Source: Streptomyces flavofungini
Lineage (GTDB): Bacteria > Actinomycetota > Actinomycetes > Streptomycetales > Streptomycetaceae
DNA length: 64,000 nt
Direction of reading: 5' to 3'
Assembly: GCF_030388665.1 (NCBI RefSeq)
Contig: NZ_CP128846.1
Span: forward strand, 3,016,001 to 3,080,000
Shown: positions 11,867 through 23,355 of the stretch, one piece after another
How the letters are laid out: each line of letters starts with the position of its first letter
Position numbering within the stretch: the stretch's first letter is position 1
The notes under the pieces: generated by a model
What the model saw: only the letters and a program-made list of their open reading frames with translations
Databases searched by the model: none
Told to the model about the DNA's origin: nothing
Made by a program: the position numbers and the translations under genes

Positions 11867-12571
11867 CTACGCCCGCGCCGCCGGCACCCCCGTCAACGCC
11901 GTCACCACCGGCTCGATGGCCTGCTGGATCTCGCCGCCGACGGAGCGGAAGAAGGGCAGGGGGGCGCCGTAGGGGTCGTAGACCTCGTCGGCCTCGGCGG
12001 AGGGGGCGAGGAGCCAGCCGCGGAGGGCGGCGGCGGCGCGGACGAGGGCGCGGGCGCGCTCGACGATGCCGTCGGTGCCGTCGGGGTCGGGCAGCGTGGC
12101 CGGGTCTATGGCCCGCACGAGCCGGGTGAACTCCTTCAGGGTGAAGGTGCGAAGCCCGGCGGAGTGCCCCATGGAGATGACCTGCGCCCGGTGGTCCCGG
12201 GTCGCGGTGAGGACGAGGTCGGCCCGGATGACGTGGTCGTCGAGGAGCTCACGGCCCACGAAGCCGGAGGCGTCGGCCCCGAAGTCCGCGAGGACGGCCT
12301 CGGCGTTGGTCTCCATGGGCGCGCCCTCGTGCCCCCAGGTCCCGGCGCTCTCGACGACGAGCCCTCCGGTGAGGGGGTCGCCGAGCCGGTCGGTGAGGGC
12401 ATGCCGGGTCAGCCGCTCGGTGATGGGTGAGCGGCAGACGTTGCCGGTGCTGACGTGGAGGATGCGGAAGCTGCCGGGTGTGCCCGCGGCTCCGAGGGAA
12501 CCGAAGGCCACCGAGTGCTCGGCTGTCTCGCTGCGGCCCGCTATGCCACGCCCCGGCTCAGGGGCCCTCAA
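11867..12571 (-). CDS. Low-molecular-weight tyrosine-phosphatase-like protein with Cys-to-Ser substitution
   Basis: A 234-residue protein with the LMW-PTP fold. The P-loop reads ILHVSTGNVCRSPITE. The family loop is C-x5-R (usually CTGNICRS), so the nucleophilic Cys is Ser here; the genomic codon is AGC. The C-terminal DPY with the general-acid Asp is kept (EVYDPYGAPLPFF). The TTG at 12571 overlaps the tsaC stop (TTGA) and has GAGGTGG about 5 bases upstream. It may be a phosphotyrosine-binding pseudo-enzyme or have changed chemistry. It lies downstream of tsaC, probably in one transcript. Confidence 0.8.
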   Translation of the reverse strand: MRAPEPGRGIAGRSETAEHSVAFGSLGAAGTPGSFRILHVSTGNVCRSPITERLTRHALTDRLGDPLTGGLVVESAGTWGHEGAPMETNAEAVLADFGADASGFVGRELLDDHVIRADLVLTATRDHRAQVISMGHSAGLRTFTLKEFTRLVRAIDPATLPDPDGTDGIVERARALVRAAAALRGWLLAPSAEADEVYDPYGAPLPFFRSVGGEIQQAIEPVVTALTGVPAARA

Positions 12572-13215
12572 TTGGCCACCTCGAGGTCGGGTACGACCTT
12601 GCGCAGCTCGTCCGCGTCGAGCGCGCCGGCGCGCAGCAGGACGGGGACCTTGCCGGTCACGTCCACGATGGAGGAGGGCACGATGCCGGGCGTGGGGCCG
12701 CCGTCGAGGTAGACGGAGACGGAGTCGCCGAGCATCTCCTGGGCGGCGTCGCAGTCCTCCGGCGCCGGGTGCCCGGTGAGGTTGGCCGAGGACACGGCCA
12801 TCGGGCCGACGTCGGTGAGCAGCTCGATGGCGACGGGGTGCAGGGGCATGCGGATGGCGACGGTGCCGCGGGTGTCGCCGAGGTCCCACTGCAAGGAGGG
12901 CTGCTGCCGGGCGACGAGGGTGAGGGCCCCCGGCCAGAAGGCGTCGACGAGCTCCCAGGCGGACTCGGAGAAGTCCGTGACGAGGCCGTGCAGGGTGTTC
13001 GGGGAGCCGATGAGGACGGGCGTCGGCATGGAGCGGCCGCGGCCCTTGGCGTCGAGGAGGTCGGCGACCGCCTCGGGGCTGAAGGCGTCGGCGCCGATGC
13101 CGTACACGGTGTCGGTGGGCAGCACGACCAGTTCGCCACGGCGGACGGCGGACGCGGCCTCGCGCAGACCGGTCGAACGGTCGGTCGCGTCGTTGGTGTC
13201 GTATCGCCGTGCCAT
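12568..13215 (-). CDS. tsaC: L-threonylcarbamoyladenylate synthase (Sua5/YciO/YrdC)
   Basis: A 215-residue protein of the YrdC family that makes threonylcarbamoyl-AMP for the t6A37 tRNA modification. Motifs are VVLPTDTVYGIGADAF near the N-terminus, the KGRGRSMPTPVLIG loop and SSANLTGHPAPE. The ATG overlaps the stop of a 25-codon ORF (TGATG at 13213-13217), and the gene lies just downstream of prmC, the usual prfA-prmC-tsaC arrangement. Translational coupling along the chain is likely. Confidence 0.93.
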   Translation of the reverse strand: MARRYDTNDATDRSTGLREAASAVRRGELVVLPTDTVYGIGADAFSPEAVADLLDAKGRGRSMPTPVLIGSPNTLHGLVTDFSESAWELVDAFWPGALTLVARQQPSLQWDLGDTRGTVAIRMPLHPVAIELLTDVGPMAVSSANLTGHPAPEDCDAAQEMLGDSVSVYLDGGPTPGIVPSSIVDVTGKVPVLLRAGALDADELRKVVPDLEVAN

Positions 13216-13292
13216 CAGCTGGCCTCCTCGTACACGTACGTCTCGTCGGCGTACATCACGTGCATCGTCTTCTTCGTCGCCGCGGTGGTCAC
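13215..13292 (-). CDS. Candidate 25-residue protein wedged between prmC and tsaC
   Basis: A 26-codon frame with a GTG start overlapping the prmC stop (GTGA, 13289-13292) and a TGA overlapping the tsaC ATG (TGATG). All 25 sense codons end in G or C, as expected of a translated Streptomyces gene. The product starts VTTAATKKTMHVMYADETYV and ends YEEAS; it is small and acidic at the C-terminus, with no membrane helix. Its likely roles are translational coupling, a peptide with its own function, or both. No family is recognised. Confidence 0.6.
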   Translation of the reverse strand: MTTAATKKTMHVMYADETYVYEEAS

Positions 13293-14134
13293 GGCAGCGC
13301 CTTGCGGGCGGTCGCGAACCGCGGCCGGTTGTTCAGGTCGGGGTGGTCGGCGGCGTCCGCCCAGCCCCGCTCCTCCGTGAAGATCCACGGCACTTGGCCG
13401 CCCTGGGTGTCCGCGTGCTCGACCACGACGACCCCGCCGGGCCGCAGCAGCCGGTGCGCGGTGCGCTCGATGCCGCGGATCAGGTCGAGGCCGTCCTCGC
13501 CGGAGAACAGGGCGAGTTCGGGATCGTAGTCCCGGGCCTCCGGCGCAACGTACTCCCATTCCGTCAGCGGGATGTACGGGGGGTTGGAGATGACGAGGTC
13601 GACCTGACCGTCGAGCTCGGGGAACGCGTCGCGCGCGTCGCCCTGGCGCAGGTCGACCCTGGACCCCTCGACGTTCTTGCGCGTCCACGGCAGCGCGTCC
13701 GAGGACAGCTCCACGGCGTGCACGCGCGAGCGCGGGACCTCCTGCGCCATGGCGAGGGCGATGGCGCCCGAGCCGGTGCACAGGTCGACGATCAGCGGTT
13801 CGACGACGTCCATCGCCCGGACGGCGTCTATGGCCCAGCCGACGACCGACTCGGTCTCGGGGCGGGGCACGAAGACGCCGGGCCCGACCTGGAGCTCCAG
13901 GTAGCGGAAGAAGGCGCGGCCGGTGATGTGCTGGAGCGGCTCGCGGGCCTCGCGGCGCGCGATGGTCTCCCAGTAGCGGGCGTCGAAGTCCGCGTCCTTG
14001 ACGGAGTGCAGCTCGCCCCGCTTCACGCCGTGCACGAAGGCGGCGAGCTCCTCCGCGTCGTTGCGCGGCGAGGGCACGCCGGCGTCGGCCAGCCGCTGGG
14101 TGGCCTGGGCCACTTCCGCGAGCAGCAGGTTCAC
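13289..14134 (-). CDS. prmC: Release factor glutamine N5-methyltransferase
   Basis: A 281-residue HemK/PrmC protein that methylates the Gln of the GGQ motif in release factors. The SAM-binding motif is VDLCTGSGAIALAMA, and the catalytic NPPY is in VDLVISNPPYIPLTE. The N-terminal helical substrate domain precedes it (RYWETIARREAREPLQHITG). The GTG at 14134 has GGAGG 6 bases upstream. It directly follows prfA (37-base gap), whose product is its substrate. Confidence 0.95.
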   Translation of the reverse strand: MNLLLAEVAQATQRLADAGVPSPRNDAEELAAFVHGVKRGELHSVKDADFDARYWETIARREAREPLQHITGRAFFRYLELQVGPGVFVPRPETESVVGWAIDAVRAMDVVEPLIVDLCTGSGAIALAMAQEVPRSRVHAVELSSDALPWTRKNVEGSRVDLRQGDARDAFPELDGQVDLVISNPPYIPLTEWEYVAPEARDYDPELALFSGEDGLDLIRGIERTAHRLLRPGGVVVVEHADTQGGQVPWIFTEERGWADAADHPDLNNRPRFATARKALP

Positions 14135-14171
14135 GCTGGTCCTCCGGGGGGCGGTTCGTCGAAGGGTGGGC

Positions 14172-15248
14172 TTACGCGGCGGCGAGCTTCGCTGCGGAGT
14201 CCGCGTCGACGCAGGCCTGGATGACGGCGTCGAGGTCGCCGTCGAGCACCTGGTCCAAGTTGTACGCCTTGAAGCCCACTCGGTGGTCGGAGATGCGGTT
14301 TTCCGGGAAGTTGTACGTACGGATCTTCTCGGAGCGGTCGACGGTGCGGACCTGGCTGCGACGGGCGTCCGCCGCCTCCTTCTCCGCCTCCTCCTGCGCC
14401 GCGGCGAGAAGCCTGGAGCGCAGGATACGCATCGCCTGCTCCTTGTTCTGGAGCTGGCTCTTCTCGTTCTGGCAGGAGGCGACGACTCCGGTGGGGATGT
14501 GCGTGATGCGCACGGCGGAGTCGGTGGTGTTGACGGACTGACCGCCGGGGCCCGAAGAGCGGTAGACGTCGATCCGCAGGTCGTTCGCGTGGATCTCGAC
14601 GTCGACCTCCTCGGCCTCGGGCGTGACGAGCACACCGGCAGCGGAGGTGTGGATGCGGCCCTGCGACTCGGTGGAGGGCACGCGCTGCACGCGGTGCACC
14701 CCGCCCTCGTACTTCAGCCGCGCCCAGACTCCCTGGCCGGGCTCGGTGGCGCCCTGGCCGCCCTTGGTCTTCACGGCGACCTGGACGTCCTTGTAGCCGC
14801 CGAGCTCGGACTCGGTGGCGTCGATGATCTCGGTCTTCCAGCCGACGCGCTCGGCGTACCGCAGATACATGCGCAGGAGATCGCCCGCGAACAGCGCCGA
14901 CTCGTCGCCGCCCGCGCCCGCCTTGACCTCCAGGATGACGTCCTTGTCGTCGCTCGGGTCGCGCGGGACCAGCAGGAGACGCAGCTTCTCGGTGACCTCG
15001 TCGCGCTCCTTGTCCAGCTCCTTGACCTCGGCCGCGAAGTCCGGGTCGTCGGCGGCGAACTCGCGCGCGGTCTCGATGTCGTCACCGAGCTGCTTCCAGG
15101 TGCGGTACGTCGAGACGATCGGGGTCAGCTCGGCGTAGCGCTTGTTCAGCTTGCGCGCGTTGGCCTGATCGGCGTGGACCGAAGGGTCGGCGAGCTTCGT
15201 CTCCAGGTCGGCGTGCTCGCCGACCAAATCCTCGACCGCCTCGAACAT
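14172..15248 (-). CDS. prfA: Peptide chain release factor 1
   Basis: A 358-residue class I release factor reading UAA and UAG. The peptidyl-hydrolysis motif GGQ is in [18 protein letters not shown]. The region [20 protein letters not shown] precedes it, and the N-terminal coiled coil starts [12 protein letters not shown]. The ATG at 15248 is chosen because AGGAG lies 6 bases upstream; the frame extends 14 codons further without support. It is cotranscribed with prmC. Confidence 0.97.
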   Translation of the reverse strand: MFEAVEDLVGEHADLETKLADPSVHADQANARKLNKRYAELTPIVSTYRTWKQLGDDIETAREFAADDPDFAAEVKELDKERDEVTEKLRLLLVPRDPSDDKDVILEVKAGAGGDESALFAGDLLRMYLRYAERVGWKTEIIDATESELGGYKDVQVAVKTKGGQGATEPGQGVWARLKYEGGVHRVQRVPSTESQGRIHTSAAGVLVTPEAEEVDVEIHANDLRIDVYRSSGPGGQSVNTTDSAVRITHIPTGVVASCQNEKSQLQNKEQAMRILRSRLLAAAQEEAEKEAADARRSQVRTVDRSEKIRTYNFPENRISDHRVGFKAYNLDQVLDGDLDAVIQACVDADSAAKLAAA

Positions 15249-15347
15249 CGGGGGCTCCTGGTTCTGCGTGAAGGGGCTGCGGGACGGCAAACGCCGGTCC
15301 CGGCCACCCCCTGGTGAGGGCGGCCGAAGACCGGCGCAGGTGGCTCG

Positions 15348-15572
15348 CTACTTCTTGGCGGAGCCGGCAGCCTTGCCGAAGCGGGCCTCGAAGCGGGCCA
15401 CACGGCCACCGGTGTCGAGGATCTTCTGCTTGCCCGTGTAGAACGGGTGGCACTCGGAGCAGACCTCGGCGCGGATGGCGCCGCCGGAGATCGTGCTACG
15501 GGTGGTGAACGACGCGCCACAGGTGCAGCTGACCTGCGTCTCGACGTACTCGGGGTGGATGTCGCGCTTCAA
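15348..15572 (-). CDS. rpmE: Ribosomal protein bL31 (zinc-binding form)
   Basis: A 74-residue large-subunit ribosomal protein. It keeps the zinc cysteines (VSCTCGASF and [13 protein letters not shown]), so it is the Cys-containing paralogue. In Streptomyces a Cys-free paralogue replaces this type under zinc limitation. The start is TTG at 15572 ([10 protein letters not shown]), with AGGAG upstream. It precedes prfA by 99 bases. Confidence 0.95.
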   Translation of the reverse strand: MKRDIHPEYVETQVSCTCGASFTTRSTISGGAIRAEVCSECHPFYTGKQKILDTGGRVARFEARFGKAAGSAKK

Positions 15573-15677
15573 GGTGTCTCCTAGTTTCGGGAGGGCACCG
15601 GGTCGCAGACGCGGGATGCGGATGCGTGAACCGGGGCCGACGTACCAGTCTGCCAGGACTGGCCGCATCTGCCCAAA

Positions 15678-15715
15678 CCGGGGTCGGGCCGGAAGTATTC
15701 CCGGCCCGGACCCGG
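15678..15715 (-). terminator. Hairpin terminator after the LCP gene
   Basis: Fifteen-base arms (CCGGGGTCGGGCCGG and CCGGCCCGGACCCGG, two adjacent mismatches) enclose an 8-base loop AAGTATTC. It begins 26 bases past the LCP stop, between that gene and rpmE. Confidence 0.65.
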
Positions 15716-15741
15716 GGGCTCCCCGGGGGCTGCCCGCGGGG

Positions 15742-16866
15742 TCAGTCGCTGGTGACGACCTTGCCGGCGCTGCCCTTGTCGCCCGCCGACTTGTCGGTGG
15801 CGGACTTGGGGATGGGCCGGTCGGCCTTGAGGGCGTCCCAGACCTGCTGGTCGGCCTCTTCCAGGGGCACCACGCGGTTGCGGTCGGCCAGGTCGTACTG
15901 GACGGGCAGCGTGACCATCTTCATGTCGCCGGAGCCGATGCCCTTGAGGCCGTCTGCGAAGCCCGCCAGGTCCTTGACCGTGTCCAGCTCGGAGTCGGTG
16001 GTGATGGCGCTGGTGGCGGAGTCCGCGAGGTCGTAGAGCTTCTTCGGGTTGCCGAAGAGGTTGATGTCCTTGACCTGGTCCATCAGGGCCTTGATGAAGG
16101 CCTGCTGCAGCTGGATGCGGCCGAGGTCGCTGCCGTCGCCGACGCCGTGCCGGGTGCGGACGAGGCCGAGGGCCTGCTCGCCGTTGAGGGTGTGGGAGCC
16201 CGCCGGCAGGTCGAGGTGGCTGTCCTTGTCCTTGATCGGCTGCTGGGTGGTGATGTCGACGCCGCCGAGGGTGTCGATGAGCTTCTTGAAGCCCGTGAAG
16301 TCGACCTCGATGTAGTGGTCCATGCGGATGCCGGACATCTTCTCGACCGTCTTGACGGCACAGGCCGGGCCGCCGACCTCGTACGCCGTGTTGAACATCT
16401 GGCGCTGCCCGCCCGGGTCCACCTTGCCGTCGCCGTCCTTGACCGCGCACTCGGGCCGGGTGATGAGGGTGTCGCGGGGTATGGAGACCACGCTCGCCTT
16501 CTTGTGGCCCTTGTAGACGTGCACGATCATCGCCGTGTCGGAGCGGGCGGCGCCTTCGTCCTTGCCGTACTTGGCGTTCTTGCCGGAGCGCGAGTCGGAG
16601 CCGAGGACGAGGATGTCCTGGGAGCCGTTGTCGATGTTCTCGGGGCGGTCGGTGCCGAGCGCGGCGTTGATGTCGACGCCCTTGATGTTGCCGTTGAGCT
16701 TGAAGTACACGTAGCCGAGGCCGGTGCCCCCGAGGACGACCACGGCGGCGGCGGACCACGCCGTGATGACGAGCGCCTTCTTGCGCTTGCTGCGCGGCTT
16801 GCGTCGCCGACCGCCCTTGCCGCGGTGCTTCGGCTTCGCGTCGGCGGGGCTGCTCTCGTCGGTCAT
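15742..16866 (-). CDS. LytR-CpsA-Psr (LCP) cell-wall glycopolymer ligase
   Basis: A 374-residue membrane-anchored enzyme. A basic cytoplasmic tail ([20 protein letters not shown]) precedes one transmembrane helix ([25 protein letters not shown]), then the extracellular LCP domain. LCP landmarks include [46 protein letters not shown] and [23 protein letters not shown] proteins move teichoic-acid-like polymers from lipid carriers to peptidoglycan. The ATG at 16866 has GAGGAG upstream. A partner for the WecA-like gene at 8805 is plausible. Confidence 0.9.
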   Translation of the reverse strand: MTDESSPADAKPKHRGKGGRRRKPRSKRKKALVITAWSAAAVVVLGGTGLGYVYFKLNGNIKGVDINAALGTDRPENIDNGSQDILVLGSDSRSGKNAKYGKDEGAARSDTAMIVHVYKGHKKASVVSIPRDTLITRPECAVKDGDGKVDPGGQRQMFNTAYEVGGPACAVKTVEKMSGIRMDHYIEVDFTGFKKLIDTLGGVDITTQQPIKDKDSHLDLPAGSHTLNGEQALGLVRTRHGVGDGSDLGRIQLQQAFIKALMDQVKDINLFGNPKKLYDLADSATSAITTDSELDTVKDLAGFADGLKGIGSGDMKMVTLPVQYDLADRNRVVPLEEADQQVWDALKADRPIPKSATDKSAGDKGSAGKVVTSD

Positions 16867-17169
16867 GCGCTCCTCAGTCCTCGTCGGTCGGGTACCCCCT
16901 GCTTTCAGGGCCAGCTGCGGGTTTTCGTCAATTGTCAGACGTGAAAACCGAAAGAAGGGTTGCACAGCGCCCTGTGAGCGCCCCGAGGTCCGATGGCTAC
17001 GCACCGTGTGCGTCGTCTCGTACTTTTGGCCCCCCACCTGGGGTTTCGCTCAGGAGAGCGCTACCGCCAGTGACCGTAAGAAACTCTTATCCGTGTGGGC
17101 AAGGTCTCTCGGCCGGACCGGTCCTCATCAGGACCGACCGGTCTCTCCATGACACCACGACATACGGAA
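16867..17169. promoter_or_regulatory. LCP promoter region
   Basis: About 300 bases without a convincing gene between the LCP start and the rho terminator. The part near 16918-16970 is unusually A/T-rich for this genome (GGGTTTTCGTCAATTGTCAG) and is the likely promoter of the LCP gene. No clear -35/-10 pair or operator was recognised. Confidence 0.4.
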
Positions 17170-17203
17170 GGGGCCGGTCCTGTCGCCTGACAGGACCGGC
17201 CCC
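17170..17203 (-). terminator. Terminator of rho
   Basis: A perfect 15-base inverted repeat (GGGGCCGGTCCTGTC, loop GCCT, GACAGGACCGGCCCC) begins 36 bases past the rho stop. It is the cleanest terminator stem in the window. Confidence 0.85.
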
Positions 17204-17238
17204 TTGCCGGTCGGGCCGCCCGAGGCGGCCGCGCCGGA

Positions 17239-19272
<2,034 letters not shown>

Positions 19273-19660
19273 GAAGGGTCCTTCCCTGGAGCGGACGTCG
19301 GCCTGTCTGGCTCGGCGACCGGTTGTGCTGTCCGGCGGTCCTTGGTGTGTGGACCGTGCCGGGGCGGTTGTCCGCCAACGCGGCGGAAGAGTTCACAGAT
19401 GTGGCGATTCCCGCTGCCGGGCCACTGAGGTGCGGTGGTCACTCGGCTCGGTCACGCCGGTTCCGGAGCGTGCTCGGCACCGCTCAGTGCGGGGCACAGA
19501 GCAGTTTGGGAGGCTCCCGGAAGGATGGATGTCCCGGACGGGGACACAAAGCACCTCGCCATGGTGGGGTCGGGTGCAGACTTGAGGTTAACACTACCGG
19601 ATCCAACAAACATTCCCCCTCTCCAAATCCGGACTCCGCGGGTTTGCCGCCGTCCCCGTG
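19273..19660 (-). promoter_or_regulatory. rho leader and promoter region
   Basis: There are 388 bases between the thrB stop and the rho ATG with no convincing gene. On the minus strand GGTAGTGTTAACCTCAAG (about 19582-19599) contains a TAGTGT that could be a -10 box, giving a leader of about 300 bases. rho leaders in other bacteria are often self-regulated by premature termination. Small GC-rich stems occur, but none was singled out. Confidence 0.4.
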
Positions 19661-20578
19661 TCAGGGCGCAAGCGGCAGCACGCTCGCTCCGGTGGCGTCG
19701 AGCGCCAGGCGGTTCGCCGCCCAGCCCTCTCCCGCCAGTCGTGCGACCTTGTCGGCCGCACTGTCCTCGGCCAGCGCGAGGACCGTGGGTCCCGCGCCGG
19801 AGATCACCGCGGGCACGCCGTCGGCGCGCAGGCGCTCCACCAGGGCGGCGCTCTCGGGCATGGCCGGGGCGCGGTACTCCTGGTGCAGGCGGTCCTCGGT
19901 GGCGGGCAGCAGCAGCTCGGGGCGCCTGGTCAGGGCCTCGACGAGCAGGGCGGCCCGGCCCGCGTTGGCGGCCGCGTCCACGTGCGGGACGGAGCGCGGC
20001 AGCAGTCCGCGGGCGGTTTCGGTGAGCACGGGCTTTCCGGGGACGAAAACCACCGGAACGATGGAATCAGCGGGTTCCATCCTGATCGCGCGGGCCGCGG
20101 AGCCGTCCATCCAGGACAGCGTGAAGCCGCCGAGCAGGCAGGCCGCGACGTTGTCGGGGTGGCCCTCGATCTCGGTGGCCAGCTCCAGGAGCGCGGTGTC
20201 GTCGAGCTTGCTGTCGCCGCCTATGGTCACCGCGCGGGCGGCGACGATTCCGGCGCAGATGGCGGCGGAGGAGGAGCCGAGGCCGCGGCCGTGCGGGATG
20301 CGGTTGGCGCAGACGATCTCCAGGCCGCGCGGCTGCCCGCCGAGCAGGTCGAAGGCGGTCCGCAGGGACCGCACGAGCAGGTGCGACTCGTCGCGGGGCA
20401 GGGTCTCGCTGCCCTCGCCCGCGATGTCGATGCCCAGGCCGGAGTCGGCGACGCGGACCACCACGTCGTCGTAGAGCCCCAGCGACAGGCCCAGGGCGTC
20501 GAAGCCCGGGCCGAGGTTCGCGCTGGTGGCAGGCACGCGCACCCTGACGGCGGCGGCGCGGAAGGCGGGACCGGCCAT
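19661..20578 (-). CDS. thrB: Homoserine kinase
   Basis: A 305-residue GHMP kinase that phosphorylates homoserine. The N-terminal signature is VRVPATSANLGPGFDALGLS, the ATP-binding GHMP loop is IPHGRGLGSSSAAICAGI, and the C-terminal motif is AVISGAGPTVLALA. The ATG at 20578 has GGAGAG 10 bases upstream. It follows thrC after a 255-base gap, so it may have a promoter of its own in addition to read-through. Confidence 0.95.
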   Translation of the reverse strand: MAGPAFRAAAVRVRVPATSANLGPGFDALGLSLGLYDDVVVRVADSGLGIDIAGEGSETLPRDESHLLVRSLRTAFDLLGGQPRGLEIVCANRIPHGRGLGSSSAAICAGIVAARAVTIGGDSKLDDTALLELATEIEGHPDNVAACLLGGFTLSWMDGSAARAIRMEPADSIVPVVFVPGKPVLTETARGLLPRSVPHVDAAANAGRAALLVEALTRRPELLLPATEDRLHQEYRAPAMPESAALVERLRADGVPAVISGAGPTVLALAEDSAADKVARLAGEGWAANRLALDATGASVLPLAP

Positions 20579-20833
20579 CGCTCGTTGACTCTCCTTGAGC
20601 TCTGATGTGTGGAGGACTTGCCGCCTGGACCAGCACTCGTCCGGCATGGGACGGCAGCGCCCGGAAGCCGTCTCTGCGGACGGCACCACGGCATATGCGG
20701 CGGCATATGCGGGGTGGGTTGCCTACAGCCTATCGAAGGAAGGTTCTGTGGCGACATAGGGCGCACAGGAGGCGCACGATGCGTGTCGCGAGCCCCCTGT
20801 GCACCCCCTGTGGGGAGTTGAGAGGTTTGGGCG

Positions 20834-21892
20834 TTACGCCAGACCGAGGCGCTCCGCCGCGGCGGCCGCGTCGACCGGGACCGTGACCGGCTGCGGAGCA
20901 CCCGCGACGGCCCAGTCCGGGTCCTTGAGGCCGTTCCCCGTCACCGTGCACACGATGCGCTGCCCCTCGTCCACCTTGCCCTGCTCGGCGGCCTTCAGCA
21001 GACCGGCGACGGACGCCGCGGACGCGGGCTCGACGAAGACACCCTCCTGGGACGCCAACAGCTTGTAGGCGCGCAGGATCTCACGGTCCGTCACCTCGTC
21101 GATGAAGCCGCCCGACTCGTCCCGCGCGGCGAGCGCGTGCTGCCACGAGGCCGGGTTGCCGATGCGGATCGCGGTGGCGATCGTCGAGGGGTCCTTGACG
21201 ACCTCGCCGCGCACGATGGGCGCGGAGCCGGAGGCCTGGAAGCCCCACATGCGCGGAGTGCGCGTCGACACCGCGTCGGCGGCGTACTCCTTGTAGCCCT
21301 TCCAGTAGGCGGTGATGTTGCCCGCGTTGCCGACCGGCAGGACGTGGATGTCGGGCGCGTCGCCGAGGGCGTCGACGATCTCGAAGGACGCCGTCTTCTG
21401 CCCCTCGATGCGGAACGGGTTGACCGAATTGACCAGCGCCACCGGGTAGTTCTCGGAGAGCCCGCGCGCGAGGTTCAGGCAGTCGTCGAAGTTGCCGTCG
21501 ACCTGGAGGATCTTCGAGCCGTAGACGAGCGCCTGGCCCATCTTGCCGAGCGCGATCTTGCCCTGCGGCACCAGGACGGCGCAGACCATGCCCGCGCGCA
21601 CCGCGTAGGCGGCGGCCGAGGCGGAGGTGTTGCCGGTGGAGGCGCAGATGACGGCCTTGGCGCCCTCCTCCTTGGCCTTGGTGATCGCCATGGTCATGCC
21701 GCGGTCCTTGAAGGACCCCGTCGGGTTGGCGCCCTCGACCTTGAGGTGGACCTCGCAGCCCGTGCGCTCGGAGAGCACAGCCGCGGGCACGAGCGGCGTA
21801 CCGCCCTCGCGGAGCGTCACGACCGGCGTGGTGGCGGAGACCGGGAGGCGGTCCCGGTACTCCTCGATGATTCCGCGCCACTGGTGGGTCAT
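20834..21892 (-). CDS. thrC: Threonine synthase
   Basis: A 352-residue PLP enzyme converting O-phosphohomoserine to threonine. The PLP lysine is K62 in [11 protein letters not shown], and the phosphate-binding Gly loop is [16 protein letters not shown]. It is the short actinobacterial form. It starts 7 bases after hom, so the two are cotranscribed. Confidence 0.96.
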   Translation of the reverse strand: MTHQWRGIIEEYRDRLPVSATTPVVTLREGGTPLVPAAVLSERTGCEVHLKVEGANPTGSFKDRGMTMAITKAKEEGAKAVICASTGNTSASAAAYAVRAGMVCAVLVPQGKIALGKMGQALVYGSKILQVDGNFDDCLNLARGLSENYPVALVNSVNPFRIEGQKTASFEIVDALGDAPDIHVLPVGNAGNITAYWKGYKEYAADAVSTRTPRMWGFQASGSAPIVRGEVVKDPSTIATAIRIGNPASWQHALAARDESGGFIDEVTDREILRAYKLLASQEGVFVEPASAASVAGLLKAAEQGKVDEGQRIVCTVTGNGLKDPDWAVAGAPQPVTVPVDAAAAAERLGLA

Positions 21893-21898
21893 TGCTGC

Positions 21899-23242
21899 TT
21901 ACTCCCCTTCAACCCGCATGATGCTGGCGACACCGCGCACGGTGTCGAGTCGGCGCAGCGCCTCGACGGTACCGCTGAGGGCGGCGTCGGGCGCGCGGTG
22001 GGTGACGACGACGAGGGACGCCTCGCCGCCCTCGGCCGAGACGCCCTCGGCCGAGACGCCCTCGGCGACGCTGCTGTTTCCTTTGCCCGTCTGACGGACG
22101 GTGTCGATGGACACGCCGTGCTCGGCGAAGACCGTCGCCACCTGGGCGAGCACGCCCGGCTTGTCGGCCACGTCGAGGCTGATGTGGTACCGCGTGACGA
22201 CCTCGCCCATGGAGCTCACGGGCAGTTGCGTGTACGCGGAGTCGCCGGGCCCGGTGGCCTCGCCGAGCTTGTTGCGGCAGACCGCCACCAGGTCGCCGAG
22301 TACGGCGGACGCGGTGGGCGCGCCGCCCGCGCCGGGGCCGTAGAACATCAGCTGACCGGCGGCCTCGGCCTCCACGAAGACCGCGTTGTAGGCCTCGCGG
22401 ACGCTCGCGAGCGGGTGGCTGAGCGGAATCATCGCGGGGTGCACGCGCGCGGTGACGGAGCCCCCGTCGGCGGCCCGCTCGCAGATGGCGAGGAGCTTGA
22501 TGGTGCAGCCCATGCGCTTGGCGGAGGCGAAGTCGGCGGCGGTGACCTCGGCCATGCCCTCGCGGTAGACGTCGTCGAGCCGCACCCGCGTGTGGAAGGC
22601 GATACCGGCGAGGATCGCGGCCTTGGCTGCGGCGTCGAAGCCCTCGACGTCGGCGGTCGGGTCGGCCTCGGCGTACCCGAGGGCGGTGGCCTCGTCGAGG
22701 GCCTCCTGGTACCCGGCGCCCGTCGAGTCCATCTTGTCGAGGATGAAGTTCGTGGTGCCGTTCACGATGCCGAGCACGCGGTTGACCTTGTCCCCCGCGA
22801 GCGACTCGCGCAACGGCCTGATCAGCGGGATCGCACCGGCGACCGCCGCCTCGTAGTACAGGTCGCGGCCGTGCTGCTCGGCCGCCGCGTGCAGGGCGGC
22901 GCCGTCCTGGGCGATGAGCGCCTTGTTCGCGGAGACCACGGAGGCGCCGTGCTCGAACGCGGTGGTGATGAGGGTGCGGGCGGGCTCGATGCCGCCGATG
23001 ACCTCGACGACCACGTCGATGTCACCGCGTTTCACCAGCGCCGTCGCGTCCGTCGTCACCAGCGCCGGGTCGATGCCCGCGCGCACCTTGGAGGGGCGGC
23101 GGACGGCCACCCCGGCCAGCTCGACCGGGGCGCCGATCCTCGCTGTGAGGTCGTCGGCGTGCGTCGTCATGATGCGCGCCACCTCTGAGCCGACAACCCC
23201 ACAGCCCAGCAGCGCCACCTTCAGCGGACGCGTACGCATCAT
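21899..23242 (-). CDS. hom: Homoserine dehydrogenase
   Basis: About 447 residues. The Rossmann motif is LLGCGVVGSEVARIM near the N-terminus, with catalytic-domain motifs NKALIAQDG, GIVNGTTNFILDKM and LGYAEADPTADVEGFDA. An ACT domain at the C-terminus (YHISLDVADKPGVLAQVATV) is expected to bind threonine for feedback inhibition. Inside the ACT domain a short in-frame repeat inserts AEGVSAEGVSAEG. The first ATG (23242) is immediately followed by a second at 23239, which is better spaced from GAGG. Confidence 0.95.
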   Translation of the reverse strand: MMRTRPLKVALLGCGVVGSEVARIMTTHADDLTARIGAPVELAGVAVRRPSKVRAGIDPALVTTDATALVKRGDIDVVVEVIGGIEPARTLITTAFEHGASVVSANKALIAQDGAALHAAAEQHGRDLYYEAAVAGAIPLIRPLRESLAGDKVNRVLGIVNGTTNFILDKMDSTGAGYQEALDEATALGYAEADPTADVEGFDAAAKAAILAGIAFHTRVRLDDVYREGMAEVTAADFASAKRMGCTIKLLAICERAADGGSVTARVHPAMIPLSHPLASVREAYNAVFVEAEAAGQLMFYGPGAGGAPTASAVLGDLVAVCRNKLGEATGPGDSAYTQLPVSSMGEVVTRYHISLDVADKPGVLAQVATVFAEHGVSIDTVRQTGKGNSSVAEGVSAEGVSAEGGEASLVVVTHRAPDAALSGTVEALRRLDTVRGVASIMRVEGE

Positions 23243-23355
23243 CCGACCTCGTTTCCTTACTCCAACTGCGGTGGGACCAGTCTCACCCACCGGTACGGTG
23301 TTTCTGACCATAGTCCGGATCGTGAGACACGTATTTCACGAACCGGGAGCATTTC

